From Pontederia crassipes (lineage: Eukaryota > Streptophyta > Magnoliopsida > Commelinales > Pontederiaceae): 64,000 bases of DNA. This document shows, piece by piece, positions 22,880 through 35,864 of this stretch (positions are counted from its first letter, which is position 1; the number at the start of each line of letters is the position of its first letter). Both the position numbers and the translations under genes were made by a program. The stretch is taken from the NCBI GenBank assembly GCA_030549335.1, contig CM060184.1, positions 37,775,909-37,839,908 of the forward strand, written 5' to 3'. The notes under the pieces were generated by a model. It worked only from the letters and a program-made list of their open reading frames with translations, made no database searches and was not told where the DNA came from.

Positions 22880-24430
22880 TGCTCATTTTTCATCTCAATT
22901 CATGTGCATATAAGTCTTGAAATGTTCATATTCTAATAATTATGCTTAATATATAGGAATTTATCTTCTCAGCACAATGTTATCTTATATTTGCACATTT
23001 GAGCTGGATAATATAATGATTTAGTTCTTATTTGTCTAATTTTCATTTGAGTAATTGTTGCTTGCTGTTCATATTCTTGCAGCAACAAAATCAAGCACAA
23101 GAGCCAAACAATTTTGTTGGAAAAGTATGAGGGGACCACAATGCAAGCTGCCAACCAAAAGCAATGAGAAAAGAATCTTTTTGAAAAGAAGAGGGGACCA
23201 GAGACAAGTGACAAAATTAGATGGAATGGAAGGTTCTAACGATGATCAAAGGGTGATGATAATCCCATATATAAAGGGGATATTGAGGAGCAAAAAAAGG
23301 GGCTTCTCTCTTAGCCATTTGGGCTGGAGGCAAAGGGTTTTTCTTATTGGAGTCCAGGGTGTTGATTGTTCTTCTTTTATGTTTTAGGATGTTTATGATT
23401 CTATTCCTTATCTGATTTCTATTGTTTTCATCACTTATGAGGAGCTAAATCTTAGCTCTCTTAGGATAGGATAGTAGTTTAATTTATATTTATGGATGGA
23501 TGATTGAAGAACACTTTTTTCATTGATGTTAGTGCATTTCTGGATGTTTTCAAATCAGTTATATGTTGATGTGAATCCTATTTTACAATGGCAACTAAGA
23601 AGTTGATGTTTGATTCTTTCTTGCTCAGAAATGAGTCAAGAGCATCATCATTTGTTTTCTAATTTTATCCTTGTCAAGATCTGAATGCATCATTTTACTT
23701 GTTGTTAATGTGAATCTCATCTTGTAATGGCAGCTAAGAGGCTGATTCTAGATTCTCTTGATGTTTAGAAATAAACCAAGAACATTAACAATTAGTTTCT
23801 AGATTTTGATTTCAATTTTGATTTCTGTTGAGTTGGTTTCCTGGTTCTAAGTAATCCTTGCTGAGAATGGATCCATTTACTTTTGTTGATGTGAATCTAT
23901 ATTGGAATGGCAGCCGAGAGGTTGATTTTAGATTCCCTTATTATTTAGAGATAAACCAAGAGCATCAACACTAGTTGTGGATTTGATTGTATTTATGCAT
24001 TGAGCTAGAGGTTTCATGATAATCTAATATCAGTGGAAACCATTGTTAAGTCAACCTAACTAATATTCATATGAGAGCACTTAGTTCTAACTTTAATGCA
24101 CTGTGAGAGCAGTCTTTATAGGTTGAATCTGGTTTGACTTGTATTGCTAAGTTATTCTAATTCATTCCATAACAGAATATTAGATGAACCCCTTTCCTAA
24201 GAGAACATTTCATATCTGTTATATTAGTCACTTAAAAACACCAAAAATAGTAAATTTAGTTTAGGATTAATCTAGATTAGTCAGTGAATCTTTAGTTTCA
24301 AATCACTGTGGATACGACATTCGAGTTAACTACTCCGATCTGTGCACTTGCAGTCCAGTGAAGTGAGGAGTTTAGACCATATATCATTTACTTGCATTTT
24401 CAATTTTGTACTACAAATCAGTCAATTAAT
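22880..24430 (+). repeat. 1.2-kb dispersed repeat, copy 2, with gypsy-type LTR end
   Basis: 22880-24116 matches 13834-15062. It runs on to about 24430 through cactgtggatacgacattcg...tgtgcacttgcagtcc, the typical closing text of Athila/Tat LTRs in plus orientation. It is followed by 24431-24634, a T/C-rich stretch without recognisable features. Confidence 0.7.
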
Positions 24431-26000
24431 CACACTCCACACAATTCACATCAGCTCCCCCTATCACTATAACTAATTTTCTTTCTCTTTCTATCTTCCT
24501 TTATCCTTTATATTTTTCCTTTTTCTTTCAAAGAAACGATAACAATATAACATTAATGTGAATGAGAGGTCAAAACTGGATTTTCATAACATGGAGATTT
24601 TAAGCTTAAAAAATTCGAGCTAAGATATGGTAATAAAATTGTAATGTCCGCAAAATCCGGCCCCAATTTAGAGACTAAACCTTAGGCAGTACAACTTTTG
24701 CCCAATTCTTCTTGACCTAATTACATATAACATCGTAATGGAAACATAATGATAATAACATAAATTAGCGGAAGACTTCATAAGCAAATAAATCCCAAGA
24801 CAACACATCTAGCTCATGGGCCACATAGGCTCTAACATAAGACCCAACATATGATTCATAATATATAAATGAGGTCATATGAAAGTTCATGACCCAAAGG
24901 TGCATAGGCCATACATACTTAACTCTCTAAAGAGTCTATCATCATAATGTAAAATACCATAAGCTAACTTGGGTCATAGCCCAACCATCACATGTGCAAT
25001 CTCTACGTCATGAGACCATCGCAATCGAGCCTATGCCTCGTCCATACATGAATGGATCCATGGAGTGCAGGAGATTTCTCTCGTTAAAGTATGTTGAGGC
25101 CCATGTATGCTATGATCCTATAACATACTTTATACATGTCATGGCATATACATTGCATCATAATGGAACATAAAACATATTCATGCTATGGGTTACTTGT
25201 GCACGCTATATGACATGTGGACAATCATCATGGCAAGATAAGATATGCATATAACATCATGAACTTATCTTGTTTAACTTTAACATCTTCATTCACCTCA
25301 TGATGTGACAAGATGACATTCATTTGCATCCTTTTAGGTACTTACTTCATTATCATATTCATATTTATGTCTCAAGTCATTCATCTTTTCATCTTTCATC
25401 TTTAATTAGTTAACTTCTTATCTTGGTGATTGAAAAGACCATGTTAATTCATGGGACTTGCCTAGGTAGGCCGAAATCTTTTTGTTCCAATCAAGATGCC
25501 ACCACTTGGGGGTAGACTCGCCTCAACTTGGAAACGCCGTCACTAGGAGGTCGAACTCGTTTCCCTGAGAAACATCGCCACTAGGGGGTGGAACTCATTT
25601 TTCCTCCACGATTACAATAAGACACCTTCAGACCAATCCGTCTTTTAATTACATACATCAATACATACAATCATTCAGTACATGTTGCATATTTTAATCA
25701 TATTTAAAGTCATACATACTTCAAATCATTCTAAGTTTAAACAATCATCATACATAGGCATTAGAGACGAAATGGATGACCACTCCACTATCGGATGACC
25801 GCTGCATCTAGGATCGGACGATCGAACATGTTTTGGTCGACCGCTTTGGGTCTTGCGAATGTCCGAACTAGCATCATAACGTCCATGGAAGTTTGAGATT
25901 TCAGACTTTCCAAATCGGATGTTCGAAAGGGTTTCAGACGATCGCTTCATGGGGTTTAAACGACCGAACTAGTCAGTTAATCATCCGTAGAAGTCTGAGA

Positions 26001-28405
26001 TGATGTGGAGAAATTATGTATACTTTTCATCTATGTTCAATATGCATCTTTTCCATGTTTTACTATATTCTCATATTTGAATACATGCTTTATTATTATT
26101 GAAATGCAACTTTTATTATTTCTCCACATCCATCTTATAAATACTATATTTCTGGGATATTATTACTTGTGTTGATTGCTTTCCATGCAGAAATCCCAAT
26201 TGATAATTCATAGGGGTATTCAGGTGTATGCCCCCCACCCACCCCCCACCCACCCCACCCCCCACCCCCCCCCCCCCACACGCATGTGGCGAACACGGGT
26301 GTGTTCTTGCAACCCAAACACTTAGATAAATTTGAAGGAAGACGACATAGTTCACCAGTCTAGCTGTCCAAAGCAGCAAACAACAAAGAAAATGATGCTT
26401 TTCCATATCAACCTAGCAGATCCCTTGTAGTAGAAGAAGGAAGCTTACTCTACACCTTTATGGACAGATGTGGACGACAAAAAGGTTGCAGGACAGTGGA
26501 AAATGGACAAGTGGCAAGCTAAGGAAAAGACATCGAAGAAGGGCATCTTTTTATTGGGATAAATGGACAGGTGGCGAGCTGAAAGAAGACAAGCATGCAG
26601 GACCACAAAGACACATTTTCTTTGGCTAGAAAAGCTAAAGAAGAATATAACAAAGCAGCTGAAAAAGGTGGTGGACATGTGGCACAATCCCTTGGGCTAT
26701 AAAAGAGCAAGATGACTATTGGAGAAGGGGTTCCAATAAGTTCCGAATTTTAGCTGAGTTTTGGATCCTTGCTGAAGGAGGTTGGAGAGGAGGCAACACC
26801 AACAGCCTCATTTTTCCCTTCTCACTTGTATTTTCCTTTCTTCTTTTCCTTTTTTCTAGTTTTCGTAATGTGTAACTAACCAGACAACTAGTAATTGGGG
26901 ATGTTGATCATGACTTTCGTACTCTATTCTTATTCTTCTTTAATGCTTTGATGACTAATTGAATGTTGAGCTTCGCTTTCATTTCGACGACATCTTTTTT
27001 TATCCCTGTTTCAATGCATGTCTCTCGACCTTCTAGATTTACCTTTGGATTTGAGCTTGTAAATTGTCTTCATCTTACACACCGACTGTAGGGATACTAT
27101 AGGCTCTATGAGATCGAACATAGAGAAATCGAGCTATGATGAAGATTATTCTTTGTGAGGTTTCCTTGTTTTCCTCGCAGCCGTATGTTAGGGGGAGTTT
27201 TCTGGATCATTGTCACCTTGCACCCTCGACCGTAGGGACACTATAGGTTCTATGCGATCGAAAGTAGATAAATCAAGCTTTGGCATGCAATGGCTCGTAG
27301 TTTGGGTTTTCGCAGAATTGGTAGCGAAGGTTCTTCGTAGTTTGGTTTAGATGTCATTCACTCTTTGATCCGCGACCTGAAAGGGTTGCGTGTATTCTGG
27401 GTTTAGTTGGAGATTGGATAATCTCAAATGGATTCATAGAGTGTTCGTGTATTTCTTCTTCGCCATTGCTATTTTTATTCCTTTCGATTATGGAAAGTTC
27501 TACCTGAGACGGGATATTATTTCATCCTCATTCGTAATCAATGACTCGAGCAAAATAGATAACAAATGAGTAATTTCTGAAGGACTTCCAATAATCCTAA
27601 ATTGCATTTTCTGAAATTTGTGTTTGATGCTTTTCGCTTCTACCAGAAATCTTAGAATATAGGAACTTCTTAGGAGTGGATTCATTGGATTTATTCATAA
27701 ATAAACTTAAGTCAGAAGCGATCTTTTCTTCCCCTCCAAATTGTCAAAATAGTCTTAGTAATACACTAGTTTCTTGCTTTATGCCCGGGAGGGTTGTTCG
27801 TATTCCACTGAGGTGAGCATGAGCCAACCGTAGCCGTCTCATCTTAAGTGTGTTTCTTTTGAAGCTCGATTTATAAACAGGAGCATCATGCACGAGAGTG
27901 ACGATCGCCCTAGTTTTATAAACCCTGTCACGTGTGTAAACTGGACTTACCCTGAGCATGAAAGTGTCGCGGACAAATCGAGTGATCCTTATCGCGTTGT
28001 TATCCTAATACACGTGAAGGAGCATTCAGTCATTTTTATCCTAAATGAAGTTCAGAGGACGTAAGTTCCAAGTGAAAACATTCCTCCAGCCCTAGTGTTT
28101 AGCTATTGTCTACTTTGGCATTAAACAGATTCATAAAAATTAGAATAGCCTTATTTATTGTGATTTCTAGTTTATAGCATTTCACTTTCTCATTTTGAAC
28201 AACACCTACATACTTATGCTTTTCTTTCAAATAATTTAATTAAGTGTGAACATTTCAACTTTGTCTTTGTGGATCGACCCTCAAGCACTACAATGATATG
28301 TCATATACTTTTCGTTCTCGTAGTAATACTGTAGAGGATTTATAAATTTAAAACTTCATTCGACATTCTTCTGTGTTTAATGATGTACACACATTATGCG
28401 AGTTA
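26001..28405 (+). mobile_element. LTR-like insertion (Athila/Tat type) inside the solo LTR
   Basis: Sequence unlike its flanks, starting TGATGTGGAG. Near its right side it carries ctttgtggatcgaccctcaagc (about 28265-28290), the type of closing text seen in Athila/Tat LTRs. The host LTR text resumes at 28411. Flanking pentamers are tgaga (25996-26000) and cgaga (28406-28410), one mismatch, so the exact right edge is uncertain. It includes a C-rich minisatellite at 26231-26280 and twin blocks near 27085 and 27230 (tagggacactatagg-tctatg-gatcgaa). Confidence 0.55.
26230..26280 (+). repeat. C-rich (ACCCC)n minisatellite
   Basis: Runs of 4 to 14 C separated by single A. It ends in acacgcatgtggc. 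It is the source of spurious Gly-rich reading frames on the minus strand. Confidence 0.95.
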
Positions 28406-31400
28406 CGAGACTTTGGACTTTTCAAAATCAGATGTCTCAAACATTTTTTAACATCAGTAGAAGTCCGAGAGTTCGGACTTCTAGAAATGGGCGATGGAAA
28501 GGGTTTCGGTCGACCGATCTGGAGCGTCGGGCAGAATCCTCACTACATTTTCCTTTGCTTAGAAATACATTCATCAATACATTGAGCACACATTTTTCTC
28601 TAATCATCATATAGATCATACATGAGCATTTTTAGCACAATAAGCATGAAGTACGTTGGGATTTTGCATAAAGAACATTAAGCCTACTAATCACATTCAT
28701 ATATAATAAATGAGTAATTTCATCATGAACTAAACATAAGTGGAACCAAACATAAATATGCCATGAATCTCTGCATGGTTATCAATGAAATAGTAATCAT
28801 AATGCAAACATGACATAACCCAAACCACTATGCATATTCCCTAATCTTTCATCCCAAGAACAAATTGTTTGCTCTTCCATTCCCTAATCCAAGCTTTCAT
28901 ACATCATTAGGGGACGATTAGATGAGATTTTAGATCCCCTCAACATACCTTGATTATTGTAGCTAAGAGGGTGGCCGAATGCTAAGTGAGATGCCCCCTT
29001 TAGGGTACTGTAGCTTGTCCTTTTATACGTTGGGTAATAGAGGGAAATGGGTTGGTGGGTTGGAGGCATCGACAACTTCTTTCCTTTTTTATCTTGTCGA
29101 ATACAAAAATGATTTTGCAAATCATGAAAATGTAGATCCATACTCATGTAAGTCAAATAATTGATATATTTCATGGTATGACATAATATCTCAAATGTAA
29201 ATACATTTTTACACAGGTCATAAAGTCTTATATATATTTTTATTTGTGCAAGAGAGATTTCATTTAAATACCATTTCAATTTTGATGATCAAATGTCATA
29301 CGATATATGAATACTCAAACGATAACAAATTATGACCATATAAATTTATGCACATTAATCTTATAGCACAGGAGTCAATATGTCGAGACAAATACTAATG
29401 AAACATATGATTTAAAAAATGCTTTCCAAATTTTGATTAAAGTTTCAAAACTTTAACTTTTTTCAATTGCAAATCCACAAAGTATTGAATGTCTATAATA
29501 AAAGTTCAAATAAATATCCATAGTCACAATTTTTAGGAAATAAGTACAATAAATAGCATAGTCATTTTCAAAGTTTAACATATCAAAATATGTCCAAAAT
29601 TTGACTTTTCAACAATCATAAATTTATGCACAAATTATGATAACTAATAGACAACTATAAAGCAGAAAAAATTGTGACACACAAGTATTTTCAATTTTTC
29701 ATTTCTATGTTTAAAATAATATTTTTTCATAAAATTTGAGTTTTCAAATTTTCAAATCACTTTTTCCTTTTCTTTCTTTGTCATAAGATAATAATAAAAA
29801 TTGGTAACAAGAAATGAAACTAAAAAGATATTCAAAGTTTAGTTTTTTACATGCTCCCTATTTTTTAAAATGATAATAGTTATTTCAAATTATGAGTGAG
29901 CGAAATAACGTTCATTACATGATATGAAAATTTGAAATATGAAAAGATAAGATTTATGTCAAAATATTTCACAAAGATGAGCATACAAATCATTAGTTTT
30001 TATGACAAATTTTATGCCTAAGCCTCATTTCAACTTCATTTTCATTTTCTTTTCATGTGACACAAATTAGCTTGGGTCCAAGATTGTTAGTCACATATCT
30101 TTTTGGAACTCATTTCATTTTACCATAATTAGTTTCTTTAACTTTGCAAAAAAAAAATAGTGATCAAGAAATTCGTATGCATAACAAATAGAATAATATT
30201 TCAAGCATTATCATGGACATATCAGATTTATAAAAGTAAGTATAATGGTGTCCAAAATATTTTTTAAACTTGTTATTCTTTTTATCATATCAAATGATTA
30301 TGTTGCCAACTTAACTTTGCATAAATGATTGTCAAATATTAATAGATAAAATATTTATCAAATATGATCACATATATAATTTTCTTTTGCCCAATCAAGA
30401 TGAAAATTATAATAGATATGACAAGGAATTAAGGTAGGCATATAATTCACTACATTTAACATGTGAGGCAAATACATTATCACAAGTCAAAAGAAGTTAT
30501 GATATTAAAATTTAAAACTCTCTCTAACTTTGTTTTCAAATGTTCAAAAAGGAATATATATACATATACATATATATATATCCCTGTGCCTAAATTTCAT
30601 TTTTATAAGTTCTTTCAATTTCAAAATTATAATGTATCAAGTGTCTAAATAAGAGCTAGTAAGAACATAATCAAATATGCTTGCTCAAAATTTTCAAGAG
30701 TTAAGCATATGTAGGCATAATCATTTTCAAAATAAAATGACCCTATTATGCACAAAAAATTACTTTTAAAAAAAAATTGTCTTGAGTAGAAGTTATGCTA
30801 ACCAGTGGACAAATTCAAAGCGCAAAAAATTATGATACAAATTTGAGTACAAAAAATCATCATTTATGTATTCCCTACAAATATTTGAAAACATAAAGAT
30901 GAACTCAAATGTCTTAAATCTTCACGAGTCAAAGTAAGATCATCTTAATTTTATATATAAGTATTTATTATCAAATAGATATTAAAATTCAATTTCCATA
31001 AAGTAGATATTAAAATGCAACTTCCATAAGATATATTAAATTTAGTTCAAGTTACAAAATCATAAAAGGTTTAGTATATCAAATCAAAATGCACATGCAC
31101 ACTTAATCATTGAAAGTACTATCATTTTTGTCAACATGAAGATTTCAAAACTTTTATTCATTTGAGCTTGAAGAATTGACACATACAAGTTAAATGCACA
31201 TTTTAAATATGGGACATCATAATCCAAATCACATATGCATTAAATAAGTGTAAATTTTGATCAATAATACTTTTACCAAAAAATGTGTGCCATCACTTAA
31301 ATCCTTTTGAGACACACCTACAAGTAAATTCATTTACATTTTGGTACCCAAACTTGGTTGGGTCCAATATGATTAACTTTAGTTTTTTTTAGGAATCCAC

Positions 31401-31439
31401 ATCAATTTCATGACCATATTAACAGATTTTTTAATTTGG

Positions 31440-32300
31440 CATTCAAATGAATAATGACCATGAACATTACAATAACGACAAATAATAGATGATCTAATAG
31501 AGTGATAATGATCATATCTAAATTTCAAAGTATCATTACAGTTGACATGAGAATTTTTAACATCAAGAGAATTTTCATAAGAGAATATTTTTCAAACAAT
31601 AATAATGATAATGCTTAGATTTAAATAAGAATATTTCAAATAATATTTATTTGTATTTTTTAATTTTTTATAAGAAAATCATTTATCAAAGTTTTATTTT
31701 GAACTAGACAAGCATTTGTTTATTCTTTCAAAGTTTCAAACTAATTTTTCAAAGCAATATACTCATTCATTAATGATTCATTTTCTTTTTAAGAGAAAGA
31801 TGCTTTTGAATAAGAGAAAAATTCTTTATGAACATTAAAAATAACATCATCATCAATATCACTAGTAGAGAAATAACATGAAGTTGATGACACCTCATCA
31901 TTTGCATTCTTTGTCATTAAGCACAAAACTTCATTGTCAGACGTTGTGAAAGTAATATTGTCACCATTATCTTTGTCCACATCCGATATGCATTTTTTTG
32001 TTAAAATTGCTACCGTCACACTATCTAACAAAATTTGCCAAATCTCATGAGAAGTAGAACATTTAGAAATAAGATTCATGACATAAGAACCTAATGAGGA
32101 ATAAAAAATATTTTTTATCTTATCATCAAGTTTTTCAATCAAAATTTGAAAATAATCATATTCATAGAATGAAAGATCAATAGAAACACCATTTATAACT
32201 TTCTTTGGATTTTCAAAACCATTTTCTTAAACTTCCCACATATCAAAATCAATAAAACATATATAAGCTTTCATTTTAATTTTTCAATAAGAAAAAGAAT
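31440..32300 (-). pseudogene. Copia (SIRE-like) gag relic, copy B
   Basis: The minus-strand frame 31789-32142 contains LISKCSTSHEIWQILLDSVTV. This resembles the family block IS-C-S-EIW-L-TH-GT, followed by acidic text (SDVDKDNGD, STSDIDDDVIF) as in the linker before the coiled coil. Upstream, near 32210-32290, are AYICFIDFDMWEV-like residues. Parts of the central Gag are deleted compared with copy A. Confidence 0.65.
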
Positions 32301-32395
32301 AGTCTTTAAAACTCGGTGGTTCAAAAATTGAATGACCTTCTTTCAAAAATAGTGCCATACTCTAAAAGATTATTAAATCTTTAAAATAATAGAAA

Positions 32396-32413
32396 CCTTA
32401 GTCTGATACTAAT
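32396..32413 (-). other. Primer-binding site of copia copy B
   Basis: The minus strand reads ATTAGTATCAGACTAAGG, a slightly decayed tRNA-iMet PBS (family norm TTGGTATCAGAGC), directly inside the LTR edge at 32414. Confidence 0.85.
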
Positions 32414-33915
32414 TGTAGGATCATAAGGTTACCAAGAGGGGGTGAATTGGGTATTAAATCGAAAATACCAATTTTAAGAAAATCATCACAAAAGCTTAAA
32501 ATCGATTCGTTAATATTTAAACCAACACAATAGTAATCAAATCGCATTCATAATAGAGTAGGAAAAATAGGGAGAGAGAAAGATAAACACAAGATGCACA
32601 GTAGTTCGTTGACAAGGTTCAACCACACCTTGACATATGTCCTCTCTCCGACTTCTCAACCTCGAGACTATCGGAGATTTCACTAACAGCATTCCAAATG
32701 GGGCAAGGAAGAAATTCTTTACAACTCTTGCCTTTTTCTCCATTTCAAGAGGTAAGGCACACATATTTCACTTGTAAGTTTTCACTCGTCTTTTTTATGC
32801 TCAAGTGGTAGGACACAAACTCTTTGCACTCAAGAGCTAAACAACTATTACAATATCACAAGAACACTCTACAATCTCTCTTTTACAATTTGGAACCTCA
32901 CACAAGAGTAAGAGAGAAAGAAATGAAAGATTCATACACAAATGTTCTTCCCACTTTTCCTTAGAGGTCTTGAACATTCATACACCTTTGGGTCCTCTTT
33001 TATAACCTTCTTAACTCTAGGGGCTTGTTTCTCACTTTTTATACCGAAATATGATCGTTATAGTGCATTCTGCACTCTAACCGGTCGATAGTTCTGCCCC
33101 AACGATCGACTAGTCCACATAGTCGTTGGAAAAATATAACTGTTGGTAAATTCTGCACTGGCCGATCGATGATCATCTCGATTGTTAGCTTTAAATAGTT
33201 GATTTTTACATTTTTTGAACTGACCAGTCAACCGGTGTGTCTAACCAGTCGACGGTGCTTTGACGGCCAGATCGACCACCCTTTACTATTTTGAGCATAA
33301 CCTTTTGTACAGTTATTCAAATTAGATTATTTTTTATTCTATAGAAATCTTACATATTTATAACTTTCATATTCATAACACATCCAAAATGTAATGATAT
33401 TATAGTTTTATATTAATTCAAAGTTTAGTACATAAAGTGGTCCATTTCAAATAAAATATTTTTAGACCTATACTCTTTTATACATAAATTTTCATACCAG
33501 TATTCAAATGAGATGATATTTTATTCTATACAAACTAATAACATTATCTATAATTTTTAGATTAATCTCTTGATTCAAATCTTATGATAGAATACTCAAA
33601 TATTAAGTGCAAATTTAGCACATAAAAATATTAACTTCAAATTGAACTTTTCGAGCTTCAGTTGTTTAAACATAACTTTTTATGTAAATGATGTGATTCT
33701 TGATTATCTACAAATATAAGAGAGTTATCTATAACTTTTATATTCACCTATTAATGTGAATCTCATGAGAACATAGATAAATATTAATCGAAAGTTTAAC
33801 GCATTAAGAAACTCATTTCTATTTAAAATTTTTGGCATTTTAAATATAACTCTAATCTTTCATGGTCTGTATCATCAAAATATAATTATATATGGCCTAA
33901 AACTTTCCTCCAACA
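32414..33915 (-). repeat. 5' LTR of SIRE-like copia copy B
   Basis: On the minus strand it begins TGTTGGAGGAAAGTTTTAGG (33915) and ends GATCCTACA (32414), 1502 bp. It shares blocks with 15677-17180 and 20890-22168. It contains accggtcgat, gatcgac and gaccagtcaaccggtg at 33080-33290. Confidence 0.85.
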
Positions 33916-34416
33916 TGAAAAGGTGTGTCGGGATCTAGGTCATAGGATTATTCCAAAGACTGATGCATGTTTTTAAGGACCTGTTTAGAGATAGAATTCA
34001 TGCTAGTGTTGGTAGAGAACATTGCTTATGATATTTTATGAAATTATGGAACTGTTTTCTCTGATGATTAGACATGGCCGAATGATAGTGCATGCTAATA
34101 TGATTTATACTTTCGATGAATGATAAGATCTGTTACCTTATTATTTAGGTAGATAAATGATGGATGATTACATGATTATGAATTGTTAAGTCCTACTATC
34201 ATTGAATTTGAATAGATCAGAATCGATGATGTCTTTGATGATATGGAATCCACAAGTTAACAGGAAAAAAATAATTTATTTAAGATGAGATTTATGTTCA
34301 GTACGTCCTTGATTCATGCAATATGTTAAGAATATTTACTAGTTGGTGTTAGATCCTTTATTGTGTTGAAAACTTAATTGAAAATGTAAAGATCTGCAAT
34401 GGCCTGCAGCTCTGCC
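33916..34416. other. Unassigned 0.5-kb stretch
   Basis: AT-rich, without an open frame of note. The gatgatat- and tgattatga-rich text resembles LTR sequence of the chromoviruses here, but I could not align it convincingly. Confidence 0.3.
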
Positions 34417-35864
34417 TGTCACGACCCAAATTTAAACCATGAATTAACTTGCGGGTGACGACCTATTACCAAAAATCATGCATAGTTTGCAGAAGTGTGG
34501 TATATTTCATTTAGAAGATATAGTAATTAAGGTATCTAAACCACACCATATGACCATATTATATCATTTAGAATAATACACGTATTACAAAACACTTATT
34601 ACCAAGTAGTATCACATATTACAATAAAATTTCTCTCTTGTTTTAATACTACACATCCAAAATATTTCTCCTTAGTCCTCTCAAAGGGACTTAAAACACC
34701 TAAGGCTCATATATGTCTTTTACCAAAAGTGCTTCCAATCCTAATTGAGGATACTAAGAACAACCACAGACTGATTTACTGATCTGAAAAATATTGAGAA
34801 ATGACAATATGAGCAACCAACAACTGGGTAAGTTAAAAATTCATAATTTATGTGTTATCACATATTCCATTTGAGTAAAATAAGATTAACATTATTTCTT
34901 CATGCTTGTAAAGTATTACTACTTTGTTACAACATATATCATATAATAATAATTTATAGGCAATTCAAACATTTATCATGTCATAAGATATGAGAAACGT
35001 CTATACATCTATGGGTAATGTCAAAAGTACAATCATCATATTATACATAAGAATGAGACATCAATGTACAAACCATAAATGCATGGATGCATGAATCTTG
35101 TATATATGTACATGCCATATTGTCATCTGGCCGAAGACATCCCTTTCAGGATATATGTCGACTCTGCTGGGGAGGTTGATGGATTCTAGAGATGGCCCTT
35201 ACGAATACAAGTGGTTGGTGGGATTCCACAATTCGGTTCACATGGAACTTAGCTCCAAACAACCTAAAATTCCTTATGGAATATCTGTCAGCCCTATAAA
35301 ATCCTTTAACCAAATAGGGGTAAGCTGTCGGCCTTATACGATTTTTCAATCATGCAAGGGTAAACTATCGGCCTTGCAAATCTTTCAGCTATACAAGGGT
35401 AAACTGTCAGCCTTGCAAGTCTTTCAACTATACAAGAGTAACTATCGTCAGACAGGGGTAATGCAAATGTATGATAATGAGATGTAAATGCATGATCCAA
35501 TTATATCATGTTATGTCCTCTCATATTATATCATATTGCCTAACATGTCCTGTGAAATCATGTCATTTCGTATCATCTCTTGTAATAAATAATTGCACAC
35601 ATAACAATTAATACACTTTACGCATGCACGTAGCATCTATTCATATAACATATAATTTCATGTTGTATCAGGTGTCATGTAATAAAAGAACCATTAATCA
35701 ATTTCTAAATTCACACATCATATGATCATATAAGCACAAACACTTTGCTTTTATTTGATATAGCAATGTACAATATAAAATATATAACAGTTAGTGTATA
35801 ACTCCTATCAATGTGAAACCAATTATCAGTGATAGAAGACTTCATCAAATATAATCAACATAAA
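34417..35864 (-). mobile_element. Chromovirus-type LTR fragment, minus strand
   Basis: It begins (plus view) TGTCACGACCC, so its minus-strand end is GGGTCGTGACA, the usual closing text of chromovirus LTRs. It is cut on the right by Athila RT sequence at about 35865. Its only notable internal feature is the 39-40 bp tandem array. No genes. Confidence 0.55.
35298..35450 (+). repeat. 39-40 bp tandem repeat, about 3.5 units
   Basis: Units share the pattern ttt-aac/caa-ta-a-ggggtaa-ct-tcggcctt. They start near 35298, 35338 and 35378, with a last partial unit near 35417. Units differ by a few substitutions. Confidence 0.85.

Larger units (their letters stand above)
24640..29105 (-). mobile_element. 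Solo chromovirus LTR (minus) with 5-bp target duplication, interrupted
   Basis: Plus-view ends are TGTAATGTCC at 24640 and GAATACA at 29105, so on the minus strand it reads TGTATTC...CATTACA. The bases aaaat flank it on both sides (24635-24639 and 29106-29110). The CATTACA ending matches chromovirus LTRs elsewhere in the window. A 2.4-kb block at 26001-28405 splits it; without that block it is about 2.06 kb. No internal coding region is present. Subrepeats with gaagt-tgaga...ggactttccaaatcggatgt occur on both sides of the split. Confidence 0.85.
29106..33915 (-). mobile_element. SIRE-like copia copy B, gag-only, minus strand, 3' end lost
   Basis: The LTR at 32414-33915, then a PBS, then a gag relic (31789-32300), then a long AT-rich tail (29111-31350) with no pol domains. 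On the minus strand, near 31345-31365, is the same GPN-WVPK-like closing motif as in copy A, after which coding ends. The left end meets the solo LTR target site at 29110, so the 3' LTR is not present here. Organisation matches copy A. Confidence 0.7.

Noticed and set aside
26116-26406. Gly-rich minus-strand frame
   Set aside because: Generated by the C-rich minisatellite at 26230-26280.
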